Shown here one piece after another: positions 20,063-28,880 of a stretch of 64,000 nt of DNA. The position numbers and the translations under genes were made by a program. The notes beneath the pieces were generated by a model. It did not search any database, had not been told where the DNA came from, and saw only the letters and a program-made list of their open reading frames with translations. Position 1 is the stretch's first letter. Every line of letters begins with the position of its first letter. Source of the DNA: Lachnospiraceae bacterium (GTDB lineage: Bacteria > Bacillota > Clostridia > Lachnospirales > Lachnospiraceae); the NCBI GenBank assembly GCA_016280395.1, contig JAEEGQ010000022.1, positions 62,001-126,000 on the forward strand, in the 5' to 3' direction.

Positions 20063-20137
20063 CGGGGTGTGGCTCAGTTTGGCTAGAGCGCTTCCTTAGG
20101 GAGGAAGAGGCCGCAAGTTCAAATCTTGTCACTCCGA
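20063..20137 (+). tRNA. tRNA-Pro (anticodon AGG)
   Basis: Cloverleaf: acceptor CGGGGTG/CACTCCG (one G-U pair), D arm GCTC/GAGC, anticodon arm CTTCC-TTAGGGA-GGAAG, T arm GCAAG-TTCAAAT-CTTGT, discriminator A. The start CGGGGTGTGGCTCAG and the loop identify proline. The wobble base is A34, which is uncommon in bacteria outside tRNA-Arg(ACG). CCA is not encoded. Confidence 0.93.
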
Positions 20138-20139
20138 TA

Positions 20140-20174
20140 AAAACGGATCGCATTTTTGCGGTCCGTTTTTTGTT
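20140..20174 (+). terminator. Rho-independent terminator of the tRNA pair
   Basis: AAAACGGATCGC, loop ATTTTT, GCGGTCCGTTTT, then further Ts. It begins 2-3 bases after the tRNA-Pro 3' end. Confidence 0.9.
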
Positions 20175-20186
20175 TAAAATGTCCTA

Positions 20187-20215
20187 TTGTTTTAATCATA
20201 CTGTTCGTGTATAAT
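20187..20215 (+). promoter_or_regulatory. Strong sigma-A promoter that decides the next start codon
   Basis: TTGTTT, 17-bp spacer, perfect TATAAT. The transcript would begin near 20222, so the ORF-track start at 20221 cannot be used. Confidence 0.75.
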
Positions 20216-20247
20216 CGGATTTGTATTTGAAAATGGGGGCAAAGTTG

Positions 20248-20562
20248 TTGAGTAAGCATAATAAATTCAAATTCCAGATGGGCAAGGAAAGGCCTAAGGG
20301 GCTGCTTGGATTTGTTATCGGCATACTTGTATCCGTGATCACCATCGCGCTGGTGATATTTGCGGTGAAGTTTGCGGGGCAGACAGGGCCTGCTCTGGCT
20401 GTGCTTGCGCTTGTTGTAAACCTTCTTGCGATAGCGGGACTTGTGATATCGCTGCGAAGGCTCTACAAAAGAGACGGATCGATGGCCCTTTTGATAACAG
20501 CGCTTGCCTTAAACGGACTTACCGTAATATTTTATCTTATCTTATATTTTTCGGGTTTCTGA
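20248..20562 (+). CDS. Small membrane protein (two to three helices)
   Basis: About 104 residues: a basic N-terminus ([17 protein letters not shown]) and three hydrophobic segments ([62 protein letters not shown]). It looks like the DUF6142 group of small Firmicute membrane proteins, though that name is from memory and unverified. The TATAAT promoter puts the transcript start near 20222. GGGGG at 20235-20239 then suits the TTG codons at 20245 or 20248 better than the ATG at 20233. Function unknown. Confidence 0.7.
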   Translation: MSKHNKFKFQMGKERPKGLLGFVIGILVSVITIALVIFAVKFAGQTGPALAVLALVVNLLAIAGLVISLRRLYKRDGSMALLITALALNGLTVIFYLILYFSGF

Positions 20563-20602
20563 TGACCGCCATCTTATCATGATATATCAAAGGGGGAACA
20601 GT

Positions 20603-21103
20603 ATGAACAAAGTTGGTATCGTAATGGGCAGTGATTCCGATCTTCCCGTAATGAAAAAAGCAGCGGAAATGCTTGAACGCTTCGGCATCGAATACGAGAT
20701 CACGATAATCTCGGCACACCGTATGCCGGATGTGTTTGTCGACTACGCAAAGAATGCGCTGGACAAAGGCTTTAAGGTCATTATTGCCGGAGCAGGCGGA
20801 GCTGCGCATCTTCCGGGCATGACAGCCGCGATATTCCCTCTTCCCGTGATAGGCGTGCCGATAAAGACGGCAGCGCTTTCGGGAGTAGATTCCCTTTATT
20901 CGATCGTTCAGATGCCGTCCGGCATCCCGGTTGCAACGGTCGCGATAGATGCCGCCCAGAACGCAGGCATCCTTGCGGCACAGATACTTGCGACTTCCGA
21001 TCCTTCCCTTCTACAGAAAATAAAAGATTATAAAGAAGAGCTTAAAAACGGTGTCTTAAAGAAAAAAGAGCGCATCGAGACCACGGGCTACAAAGACTAT
21101 TGA
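20603..21103 (+). CDS. purE: N5-carboxyaminoimidazole ribonucleotide mutase
   Basis: Class I PurE, 166 residues, moves the carboxyl group from N5-CAIR to give CAIR in purine synthesis. The signature [17 protein letters not shown] opens the protein, with SAHRMPD and [12 protein letters not shown] further on, all part of the active site. The ORF track starts at 20579, but AGGGGGAA lies immediately before the ATG at 20603 and the family begins right there. It is the first gene of the local pur cluster purE-M-N-D. The partner PurK is not in the window. Confidence 0.95.
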   Translation: MNKVGIVMGSDSDLPVMKKAAEMLERFGIEYEITIISAHRMPDVFVDYAKNALDKGFKVIIAGAGGAAHLPGMTAAIFPLPVIGVPIKTAALSGVDSLYSIVQMPSGIPVATVAIDAAQNAGILAAQILATSDPSLLQKIKDYKEELKNGVLKKKERIETTGYKDY

Positions 21104-21174
21104 TCCAGTCAGAACGCATTCCCGGGGGTTGAGCCGCCGGAGATGCTTTTGAATATTAATTTCGGAGGTGTTGT

Positions 21175-22200
21175 ATGGACTACAAGAAAGCCGGAGTTGA
21201 CATTGAAGCCGGTTACAAGGCCGTAGAGCTAATGAAGCAGCACATAAAAGGGACGCTGCGTCCCGAAGTGCTTGGCGGGATAGGCGGCTTTTCGGGAGCT
21301 TTCTCGATGAAAGGCTTCATGAACATGGAGGAACCGACACTCGTGTCCGGTACGGACGGCGTCGGTACGAAGCTGAAGATCGCATTTCTTCTTAACAAAC
21401 ACGACACGGTAGGCATAGACTGCGTTGCCATGTGTGTTAACGACATTGCTTGTGCGGGCGGAGAACCTTTGTTCTTCCTCGATTACATTGCATGCGGAAA
21501 GAATATACCGGAGAAGATAGCGACCATAGTTTCGGGAGTAGCGGAGGGCTGCAAGCAGTCAAATGCCGCACTCATCGGCGGTGAGACTGCCGAGATGCCC
21601 GGGTTTTATCCCGAGGATGAATACGATCTTGCGGGCTTTGCCGTAGGTATCGTGGACAGAAAGAACATTATCGACGGAAGTACGCTTACGCCGGGAGATG
21701 TCATCATCGGCATCGCTTCATCGGGCATCCACAGCAACGGATATTCCCTTGTGCGTAAGGTGTTTGTCATGAGTGAAGAGTCGCTTTCAAGATACTACGA
21801 AAGCCTCGGAAGCACTCTCGGTGATACGCTTATCACACCCACCAAGATCTATGTGAAAGCGCTCGACTCGGTAAAAAAGGGCGGGGTAAAGATAAAGGCC
21901 TGCAGCCATATAACAGGCGGCGGTTTCTACGAGAATATCCCGAGAATGCTCAAGGAAGGCACACATGCCGTGATAAAGAAGGACAGCTACCCGATCCCGC
22001 CTATTTTCGGCATGCTGAAAAAGGACGGCTCCATCGATGAGCATATGATGTACAACACATACAACTGCGGTATCGGAATGATGCTTGCCGTTGATGCGAA
22101 GGATGCGGACGAAACCGTAAGGCTTATCGAACAGGCCGGCGAGAGAGCCTATATCGTCGGTGAGATCAAGGCGGGCGAGAAAGGGATCACATTATGCTGA
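21175..22200 (+). CDS. purM: Phosphoribosylformylglycinamidine cyclo-ligase (AIR synthetase)
   Basis: Closes the imidazole ring to give AIR. 341 residues, usual length. Family motifs: [66 protein letters not shown] strong GGAGG precedes the ATG. Its last 7 bases overlap purN, so the pair is translationally coupled. Confidence 0.97.
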   Translation: MDYKKAGVDIEAGYKAVELMKQHIKGTLRPEVLGGIGGFSGAFSMKGFMNMEEPTLVSGTDGVGTKLKIAFLLNKHDTVGIDCVAMCVNDIACAGGEPLFFLDYIACGKNIPEKIATIVSGVAEGCKQSNAALIGGETAEMPGFYPEDEYDLAGFAVGIVDRKNIIDGSTLTPGDVIIGIASSGIHSNGYSLVRKVFVMSEESLSRYYESLGSTLGDTLITPTKIYVKALDSVKKGGVKIKACSHITGGGFYENIPRMLKEGTHAVIKKDSYPIPPIFGMLKKDGSIDEHMMYNTYNCGIGMMLAVDAKDADETVRLIEQAGERAYIVGEIKAGEKGITLC

Positions 22201-22778
22201 ACGTGACTGTTATGGTCTCGGGAGGCGGAACGAACCTGCAGGCCATAATTGACAGGATAAAGGACGGGACAGTCCGTAACGCGCGCATCGTCGGTGTCAT
22301 CAGCAACAAGAAAGAGGCATATGCTCTTCAGAGGGCGATGGATAACGGCATTCCGGCCATCTGCATCTCACCTAAGGATTATGATGCGGAAGGTTTTGCG
22401 GATACACTGCTTTTGAAGCTTGAAGAGCTTAAAACGGACCTTGTGGTGCTTGCGGGATATCTTGTGATAGTTCCCGAAAAGGTTGTAAATGCCTACGAGG
22501 GCAGGATCATCAACATCCACCCTTCGCTTATCCCTGCTTTCTGCGGGGACGGGATGTACGGCCTCAAAGTGCACAGAGCCGTGCTTGAGCGCGGATGCAA
22601 GGTAAGCGGCGCGACGGTCCATTTTGTTGACGCGGGCACGGATACAGGCCCTATAATCTTCCAGAAGGCGGTAGAAGTAAAAGAAGGCGACACACCGGAA
22701 ACACTGCAGAAACGCATTATGGAAGAGGCTGAATGGGAGCTGCTCCCGAAAGCCATAGACAAGATAGCAAACGGGTAA
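22194..22778 (+). CDS. purN: Phosphoribosylglycinamide formyltransferase
   Basis: Formylates GAR using 10-formyl-tetrahydrofolate. 194 residues. Shows [15 protein letters not shown], the catalytic [10 protein letters not shown] (Asn-His pair) and [10 protein letters not shown] with the catalytic Asp. It starts inside purM. The folate-dependent reaction fits glyA being in the same cluster, which supplies one-carbon units. Confidence 0.96.
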   Translation: MLNVTVMVSGGGTNLQAIIDRIKDGTVRNARIVGVISNKKEAYALQRAMDNGIPAICISPKDYDAEGFADTLLLKLEELKTDLVVLAGYLVIVPEKVVNAYEGRIINIHPSLIPAFCGDGMYGLKVHRAVLERGCKVSGATVHFVDAGTDTGPIIFQKAVEVKEGDTPETLQKRIMEEAEWELLPKAIDKIANG

Positions 22779-22838
22779 ACACGAGAAACGGCCGTTTGCT
22801 GGTGTTTGCGGCCGGTTCGGGATTGGAGATAAGCATAA

Positions 22839-24122
22839 ATGAGCATTAACATACTTGTAGTCGGTGGCGGCGGACGCGAGCATGCCATCTGCACAAAGAT
22901 CGCGCAAAGCCCGAGGTGCAAAAAGCTTTACTGCGCTCCCGGAAACGCGGGGATCGCGGAAGTGGCTGAGTGCGTACCCTTTGCGGTAACCGATTTTGAA
23001 GGCATCGGGAACTTCGCAAAGGATCATGAGGTCGGGCTTGTGGTGATAGGACCTGACGATCCGCTTGCGCTTGGTATCGTGGACGCGCTTGAAGCGAAAG
23101 GCTTAAGAGTGTTCGGACCCCGCAAGAATGCAGCTATCCTTGAAGCTTCCAAGGCTTTTTCAAAGGATCTCATGAAGAAATACGGGATCCCGACAGCAGC
23201 CTATGAGGTATTCGATTCCTGCGAAAAAGCGGAAGAGTACCTGAAAACAGCGGATTATCCGATAGTGCTTAAAGCGGACGGACTTGCGCTCGGAAAGGGC
23301 GTTTTGATCTGCGAGACGCTGGAAGATGCCATAAGCGGCATACGTTCCATGATGCAGGACAAGAAGTTCGGAAACGCCGGGAACAGGGTGGTTATCGAGG
23401 AATTCCTTAAGGGACGCGAGATCTCGGTACTTTCCTTTGTGGACGGCGAAACCATAAAGATCATGTCTTCGGCTCAGGACCATAAACGCGCGAAAGACAA
23501 CGACGAAGGCTTGAATACAGGCGGAATGGGCAACTTCTCACCAAGCCCGTTCTATACAGCAGAGGTTGATGCCTTCTGTAAAAAGTACATTTTCCAGCCT
23601 ACCGTGGACGCAATGAAAGCGGAAGGCAGGCCGTTCAAGGGCGTTATATTCTTCGGACTTATCCTTACGGATAAAGGACCGAAAGTCCTTGAATACAATG
23701 CGAGGTTCGGAGACCCCGAGACACAGGTGGTGCTCCCCCGCATGAAAAACGATATAGTGGATGTGTTTGAGGCATGCATAGACGGAACACTTGCCGGCAT
23801 CAACCTTGAATTTGAGGACAATGCGGCAGTCTGCGTGGTGCTTGCGTCGGACGGATATCCCGAAAAGTATGAAAAGGGCTTTAAGATAACCGGACAGGAG
23901 AGGTTCATGGGAAAGAACGATTATTTCCTGTTCCATGCGGGGACGAAAAAGCTCGACGACGGAAGTGTCGTCACAAACGGAGGAAGGGTGCTTGGGGTTA
24001 CAGCTCTCGGGAAAGATATTCACGAGGCGCGCAAAAAGGCTTACGAAGCAACCGGATGGGTTGACTTCGCAAACAAGTACATGCGTACTGACATCGCCAG
24101 ATCGGCAGACAATGTAAACTAA
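22839..24122 (+). CDS. purD: Phosphoribosylamine-glycine ligase (GAR synthetase)
   Basis: ATP-grasp enzyme joining phosphoribosylamine and glycine. 427 residues. N-domain [13 protein letters not shown]-grasp [12 protein letters not shown] and [14 protein letters not shown], metal-binding [21 protein letters not shown] precedes the ATG, and glyA follows after 14 bases. Glycine needed here is a product of the GlyA reaction. Confidence 0.97.
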   Translation: MSINILVVGGGGREHAICTKIAQSPRCKKLYCAPGNAGIAEVAECVPFAVTDFEGIGNFAKDHEVGLVVIGPDDPLALGIVDALEAKGLRVFGPRKNAAILEASKAFSKDLMKKYGIPTAAYEVFDSCEKAEEYLKTADYPIVLKADGLALGKGVLICETLEDAISGIRSMMQDKKFGNAGNRVVIEEFLKGREISVLSFVDGETIKIMSSAQDHKRAKDNDEGLNTGGMGNFSPSPFYTAEVDAFCKKYIFQPTVDAMKAEGRPFKGVIFFGLILTDKGPKVLEYNARFGDPETQVVLPRMKNDIVDVFEACIDGTLAGINLEFEDNAAVCVVLASDGYPEKYEKGFKITGQERFMGKNDYFLFHAGTKKLDDGSVVTNGGRVLGVTALGKDIHEARKKAYEATGWVDFANKYMRTDIARSADNVN

Positions 24123-24136
24123 GGAGGCACCGCAAC

Positions 24137-25381
24137 ATGTATTCATTCGATTCAGTTAAGAGAACAGATCCGGAACTCGCAGAGGCCATAAGCCTCGAGA
24201 TGCAGCGCCAGGAGAGCCATCTCGAGCTCATTGCTTCGGAAAATTTCGTCAGTGAAGCCGTTATGTCGGCTATGGGAAGCCCGCTTACCAACAAATATGC
24301 GGAAGGTTATCCCGGAAAGCGTTATTACGGAGGATGCGAATTCGTTGACATAGCAGAAAACCTTGCGATCGAGCGCGCAAAGAAGCTTTTTGGCTGCACC
24401 TACGCGAATGTACAGCCTCATTCCGGCGCACAGGCAAACATGGTGGTGTTTTTCGCACTCTGCAAGCCCGGTGACACCATCATGGGCATGAACCTTGCTC
24501 ATGGCGGCCACCTTTCGCACGGAAGTGCCGTTAATTTCTCCGGTTCCTACTTCAATATCGTACCTTACGGTGTTAACGACGAGGGCTTCATAGATTATGA
24601 TGAAGTTGAGCGTATCGCAAAAGAATGCAAGCCGAAGATGATCGTCTGCGGCGCAAGCGCATACGCGAGAAAGATAGATTTTAAGCGCTTCCGTGAGATA
24701 GCTGATTCCGTAGGCGCTTACCTTATGGCAGATATCGCACATATCGCGGGCCTTGTATGCACGGGGTATCATGAAAGCCCCATCCCTTACGCACATGTGA
24801 CAACCACAACCACCCACAAGACCTTAAGAGGACCGAGAGGCGGCCTTATCCTTTCCTCAGCTGAATTTGCGGAAGAGCACAAGCTGAACAAGGCGCTTTT
24901 CCCGGGGATCCAGGGCGGTCCGCTGATGCATGTCATCGCTGCAAAAGCTGTATGCTTTAAGGAGGCACTCGATCCTTCGTTTAAGGAATATGCCGGCAAT
25001 ATCGTCGCAAACGCGGCAGCCCTTGCGGACGGTCTTAAAGAGAGAGGCTTCAAGCTTGTTTCCGATGGCACTGACAACCACCTGATGCTGCTTGACCTTA
25101 GAAGCGTCGGCAGGACAGGTAAAGAACTCGAGCATGCGCTTGACGCGGTGAACATTACCTGCAACAAGAACGCTATCCCCAACGACCCCGAAAAGCCCGG
25201 GATCACAAGCGGAATAAGGCTCGGAACACCGGCTGTTACAACAAGAGGCTTAAAGGCATCGGATATGTCAATTATCGCTGAAGCGATCTCGCTTGTCGCA
25301 AAGGATCCGGAGGGCAACAAGGAGCAGGCTGCATCACTTGTGAAGGTGCTTACCGACTCATACCCGCTGTTTGCAAAATAA
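24137..25381 (+). CDS. glyA: Serine hydroxymethyltransferase
   Basis: PLP enzyme converting serine plus tetrahydrofolate to glycine plus methylene-tetrahydrofolate. 414 residues. Shows the N-terminal [13 protein letters not shown], the substrate stretch [17 protein letters not shown] and the PLP lysine in [14 protein letters not shown]. Last gene of the pur cluster; it supplies glycine for PurD and one-carbon units for PurN. Followed by a terminator. Confidence 0.97.
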   Translation: MYSFDSVKRTDPELAEAISLEMQRQESHLELIASENFVSEAVMSAMGSPLTNKYAEGYPGKRYYGGCEFVDIAENLAIERAKKLFGCTYANVQPHSGAQANMVVFFALCKPGDTIMGMNLAHGGHLSHGSAVNFSGSYFNIVPYGVNDEGFIDYDEVERIAKECKPKMIVCGASAYARKIDFKRFREIADSVGAYLMADIAHIAGLVCTGYHESPIPYAHVTTTTTHKTLRGPRGGLILSSAEFAEEHKLNKALFPGIQGGPLMHVIAAKAVCFKEALDPSFKEYAGNIVANAAALADGLKERGFKLVSDGTDNHLMLLDLRSVGRTGKELEHALDAVNITCNKNAIPNDPEKPGITSGIRLGTPAVTTRGLKASDMSIIAEAISLVAKDPEGNKEQAASLVKVLTDSYPLFAK

Positions 25382-25404
25382 TAGATCCATAACGGATAAA
25401 TGAT

Positions 25405-25443
25405 AACCAGGCAGAAAGGAGTTGTCCTTCCTGCCTGGTTTTG
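25405..25443 (+). terminator. Rho-independent terminator of the pur-glyA cluster
   Basis: AACCAGGCAGAAAGGA, loop GTTG, TCCTTCCTGCCTGGTT, one mismatch, then TTTG. The convergent lacI-type gene ends 92 bases further on. Confidence 0.85.
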
Positions 25444-25534
25444 TAATGGTCATATATCGGATCGAAGCAGATGCTGTGTTTTGAACCGGTGAAAGGTCTT
25501 TCGTGTCCGGCAGGCCGCAAGGACGGCTTCCGGA

Positions 25535-26566
25535 TCATGCTCCCGTACTTGAACGCCAGACGGGAGTGGTGGCAACCAGCGTCTTTGTAAAGGGCATTCC
25601 CGGATTTTTAATGCGGTTAAGCAGTATATCTGCAGCCAGACGCCCTATCTCGACTCCGGGTATCTTTACGGTCGTAAGGGGCGGGTCTGCAAGGGCAGAC
25701 TGGGTAATGCCGTCAAAACCTGCGACCATGATGTCTTTTGGTATCTTAAGGCCCTTCTGTTTAAGGGCATACATAAGATGGATCGCAAGATAATCGTTGG
25801 CACATACATAGGCATCGGGAAGGTGCTTGAGCTCATTCAGCCTGTCGTAGATCCAGTCAGTATCACCGTAGGGGAAGGAATCGGGCGCGAGGATGCTGTA
25901 GCCGGTCGGGTCGGGAAGAGCGTGGTCTTTCGCAGCAAGGCATAATCCGGCCCAACGGTCGCTGAAGCTGCCGCAGTGTTCCTTGTCGCCAAAGAAACCG
26001 ATGCTCCCGGCACCTTTTTGAACAAGGTGGTTAACAAGTTCGATCACACTCGAATAACTCTCCATGGAGATAAAATCACATTTCATCAGCCTCGCAGCGG
26101 AAGTTGTGGGGCTGTCTATCATTATCGTAGGGATCCCGAGGTTGCAGATGTGGTCAAGGTACTCGGGATCAAAAAGCTCGATCCCGACTATCCCCGCAGT
26201 CCGGTCCGGAAGGAAGTGGGGCGGGAGAGTCTTCTGTTCAAGCTCATCTTTAGAAATCTCAAACATTTTAAGGGTATATCCGGCACGGCATATCTGGTCC
26301 GTAAAGGTAGTAACAAAGAATGTACCAAAATGGTAATCCACGGGCATGTTCGCAGTCAGGAGCGCAATGGTCTTGCTGTCGTTTGCGGGATGCTTTTCAT
26401 CTGTCATCACCGGAAGCCGGTAACCGAGATCCTCCGCTTTCTTTAAGATCAGTTCCTTTGTTGAAGCGGGAACGGCGCCTCTTCCGTTAAAGACTTTAGA
26501 GACCGTATTCCTTGAAAGACCGCAGGCATCGGCTATATCCTGCATTGTCACTCGTTTGTTGTTCAT
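25535..26566 (-). CDS. LacI-family transcriptional regulator of the fructan locus
   Basis: A 343-residue repressor. The N-terminal helix-turn-helix and hinge read RVTMQDIADACGLSRNTVSKVFNGRG (first ~55 residues), and the rest is a periplasmic-binding-protein-like sensor domain (IGFFGDKEHCGSFSDRWAG, VCANDYLAIHLMYAL, VAGFDGITQSALADPPLTTV). It is divergent from the sugar ABC/GH32 operon and shares the 294-base intergenic region, so it very likely controls that operon and perhaps itself. Inducer unknown; a sucrose, fructose or fructo-oligosaccharide type ligand is inferred from the neighbours. Confidence 0.92.
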   Translation of the reverse strand: MNNKRVTMQDIADACGLSRNTVSKVFNGRGAVPASTKELILKKAEDLGYRLPVMTDEKHPANDSKTIALLTANMPVDYHFGTFFVTTFTDQICRAGYTLKMFEISKDELEQKTLPPHFLPDRTAGIVGIELFDPEYLDHICNLGIPTIMIDSPTTSAARLMKCDFISMESYSSVIELVNHLVQKGAGSIGFFGDKEHCGSFSDRWAGLCLAAKDHALPDPTGYSILAPDSFPYGDTDWIYDRLNELKHLPDAYVCANDYLAIHLMYALKQKGLKIPKDIMVAGFDGITQSALADPPLTTVKIPGVEIGRLAADILLNRIKNPGMPFTKTLVATTPVWRSSTGA

Positions 26567-26596
26567 CGTTGTATTACCTTTCTTTTTGCTGATCCT

Positions 26597-26625
26597 ATGA
26601 TATCATACACGTTTCTATAAAACAA
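26597..26625 (-). promoter_or_regulatory. Promoter of the lacI-type gene
   Basis: On the minus strand: TTGTTT, 17-bp spacer, TATCAT. The -10 is inside the 10-bp palindrome ATGATATCAT (26597-26606). Confidence 0.65.
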
Positions 26626-26626
26626 G

Positions 26627-26641
26627 TTTACAAAATGTAAA
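26627..26641. promoter_or_regulatory. Inverted repeat TTTACA-AAA-TGTAAA, possible operator
   Basis: A perfect 6-bp inverted repeat with a 3-base spacer, immediately upstream of the -35 of the lacI-type promoter. The half site TGTAAA recurs around the divergent operon promoter. Confidence 0.5.
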
Positions 26642-26732
26642 ATTTCAGACAACATTTTTGTAAAATTTGCACAGGTATCAAATGTATATTTGTTAATTCT
26701 GAACAAAAATGGACTGCGATAAAGATAACATA

Positions 26733-26761
26733 TTGACATATTGAAGTGCAGGATGTAAAAT
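26733..26761 (+). promoter_or_regulatory. Strong sigma-A promoter of the fructan operon
   Basis: Perfect -35 TTGACA, 17-bp spacer, TAAAAT. The leader to the first ATG is about 93 bases. A promoter this good needs repression, which fits the divergent LacI-type gene. Confidence 0.75.
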
Positions 26762-26799
26762 CAGATCATGAAATGTAAACAATGTAAATCTGATGTAAA
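26754..26799 (+). promoter_or_regulatory. Four TGTAAA boxes over the -10 and start of the fructan operon
   Basis: TGTAAA occurs at 26754, 26774, 26783 and 26794, with spacings 20, 9 and 11 bases (near multiples of a helical turn). The first overlaps the -10 and the others cover the start region. This is a plausible repressor array; the binding protein is not shown by the sequence. Confidence 0.45.
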
Positions 26800-26802
26800 C
26801 AT

Positions 26803-26815
26803 ACGAACGTTTCCG
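26803..26815. promoter_or_regulatory. LacI-type operator candidate centred on AACGTT
   Basis: ACGAACGTTTCCG has the CG-centred form of LacI-family operators, but only its inner six bases are fully symmetric. It lies downstream of the promoter, about 35 bases into the transcript. Confidence 0.35.
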
Positions 26816-26860
26816 AATACGTCTTTACTGTAAGATTTCAAATTACTCCGGAGGTCAGTG

Positions 26861-27820
26861 ATGAGTTTTGTAAAACGAAACCCGGCGAAAAGAAACGGAA
26901 AGATCCCGATGAAAAAAAGGATCCGCACCTTTATTGATAACAGTCCCTACCTTTGGATGCTGCTCCCGGCAGTGATAACGGTGTTTGTTTTCTGTTATCT
27001 TCCCATCTATGGCGTACTCATCGCCTTTCAGGATTTCATGCCGGGAGACAGGATCCTTGCCGACACTACTATATGGGTCGGCTTCAGGAATTTCACACGT
27101 TTCTTTTCCGATGTGCAGTTCCTTCCGCTTATGAAAAACACATTTCTTCTGTGTATCTACGGCTTTATTATCGGTTTCCCACTGCCTATAATCGTGGCAC
27201 TTTCACTTAATGCCGTCAGGAACAGACGCGCCGGGAAGGTGCTTCAGACGATCTACACAGCGCCTCATTTCATCTCGCTTGTGGTACTTGTAGGTATGCT
27301 CCGTCTGTTTTTCGGACGCTACGGCCTTGTGAACAACGCGGCAGCGGCCCTCGGTGCGGAAAGAATATCCTTTTTCCTTGAAAATCCCGCTTTCAGGCCA
27401 ATGTACATCCTGTCAAGCAACTGGCAGGATTTCGGCTGGAGCGCGGTCATATACATAGCTGCACTGTCAAATGTAGATCCGCAGCTTCACGAAGCGGCAA
27501 TGATCGACGGCGCAAGCCGCCTGCAGAGAGTCTTCCACGTGGATATACCTGCGATCATGCCCATGATAAGCGTTATGCTGATCATGTCGATAGGCGGGCT
27601 CATGGGTGTCGGATATGAAAAGGCCCTGCTCATGCAGACCGACGGTAATCTCGGAGTGAGCGAGCTTATCGCGACCTATGTGTACAAAAAAGGTCTGACG
27701 GGAGTGCCGGATCAGGCATACGCCACTGCGATCGGTCTGTTCAATTCGGTGATAAATGTTGTACTGCTGATCATAGCAAACACCACGTCAAAACGCTTTT
27801 CGGACAATTCGCTGTGGTAA
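26861..27820 (+). CDS. Sugar ABC transporter permease, LplB type
   Basis: A 319-residue permease with six helices and the ABC EAA loop (EAAMIDGASRLQRVFHVDIPAIMP). It begins with a basic cytoplasmic tail then YLWMLLPAVITVFVFCYLPIYG. Such permeases form heterodimers with the next gene product and import oligosaccharides. No ATPase is encoded in the locus, as is common when a shared MsmK-type ATPase exists elsewhere. ATG 26861 has CCGGAGG 6 bases upstream; the track start GTG 26858 is one codon earlier. Confidence 0.92.
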   Translation: MSFVKRNPAKRNGKIPMKKRIRTFIDNSPYLWMLLPAVITVFVFCYLPIYGVLIAFQDFMPGDRILADTTIWVGFRNFTRFFSDVQFLPLMKNTFLLCIYGFIIGFPLPIIVALSLNAVRNRRAGKVLQTIYTAPHFISLVVLVGMLRLFFGRYGLVNNAAAALGAERISFFLENPAFRPMYILSSNWQDFGWSAVIYIAALSNVDPQLHEAAMIDGASRLQRVFHVDIPAIMPMISVMLIMSIGGLMGVGYEKALLMQTDGNLGVSELIATYVYKKGLTGVPDQAYATAIGLFNSVINVVLLIIANTTSKRFSDNSLW

Positions 27821-27917
27821 GAGAAGCGGTGCTGCGCTGCGAAGGGATGTCTGCACGGAGCTTTCGCACACTGTCTCCTAAAACTGTTCGAAAATATCAG
27901 GCAACAGAGGTAATGGT

Positions 27918-28832
27918 ATGAAACAAGGAATAAACAAGATAAATCCCGGTGCGGTGACACGGATAAAAAGAGGAGATAAGGTGTTTTTCTTCGTAAACGC
28001 CGTGTTCCTGGGGCTGTTAGCCATCCTGATCCTGTATCCGCTCTACTTTATAGTTATCGCGGCCATATCCGATCCGGATGCCGTACTAGCCGGAAAAGTG
28101 GTGTTCTGTCCGGTGAATATAACCTGGGACGGTTTCAGGAAGGTATTTGAAAGAAAAGACATCTGGACCGGTTACAGGAATACGATAGTGTATACCGCCG
28201 AAACGGTCGTCCTTTCGCTTCTTGTCACGATCCCCGCAGGCTGGGCCTTAAGCCGGAAAAAGCTTCCCTTCAGGAAATTCCTGATCGTATTTTTCATAAT
28301 CCCGATGTTCTTTGGCGGCGGCCTGATCCCGTTCTATAACGTCATGAGCAGGCTTCATCTCATCAATACATCCGGTGCGATAGTGCTTCCCGCGATACTT
28401 TCGGTCTGGAACCTCTTCATGACAAAGACCTTCTTTGAATCATCCATACCGGAGGGACTGCTTGAAGCAGCAAGGATCGACGGCGCAGGGAAGATCAGGA
28501 CATTCCTGTTTATCGTAGTCCCTCTGTCGAAAGCGATAATGGCAGTAATGGCGCTTTACTACGCGGTTGGACAATGGAACAGCTATTTCAATGCCATGAT
28601 CTTTCTTCAGGATGAAAAGATGTATCCGCTGCAGCTTGTGTTAAAGGAGATACTTATCGCTTCGGAAAGCACTGTCGGCGGAAGCGGCGAGACGATACTG
28701 CAGCAATACAGGCTTGCTAACCAGCTGAAATACGTATCGGTCATCGTTTCGAGCATTCCGGTGCTCTGCCTTTACCCCTTCGTGCAGAAGTATTTCGCAC
28801 AGGGTGTGATGATTGGTTCGTTAAAGGATTGA
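27918..28832 (+). CDS. Sugar ABC transporter permease, YtcP/LplC type
   Basis: Second permease of the importer, 304 residues, with six helices and EAA loop EAARIDGAGKIRTFLFIVVPLSK. The C-terminus ends with the usual FVQKYFAQGVMIGSLKD. It lies 97 bases after the first permease; that gap holds no gene. Together with the binding protein it would import the products of the extracellular GH32-like enzyme. Confidence 0.92.
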   Translation: MKQGINKINPGAVTRIKRGDKVFFFVNAVFLGLLAILILYPLYFIVIAAISDPDAVLAGKVVFCPVNITWDGFRKVFERKDIWTGYRNTIVYTAETVVLSLLVTIPAGWALSRKKLPFRKFLIVFFIIPMFFGGGLIPFYNVMSRLHLINTSGAIVLPAILSVWNLFMTKTFFESSIPEGLLEAARIDGAGKIRTFLFIVVPLSKAIMAVMALYYAVGQWNSYFNAMIFLQDEKMYPLQLVLKEILIASESTVGGSGETILQQYRLANQLKYVSVIVSSIPVLCLYPFVQKYFAQGVMIGSLKD

Positions 28833-28880
28833 TACATACAGTTAAGTTAAATAACTGCAAAGATAACGAGGAGGAAAATT

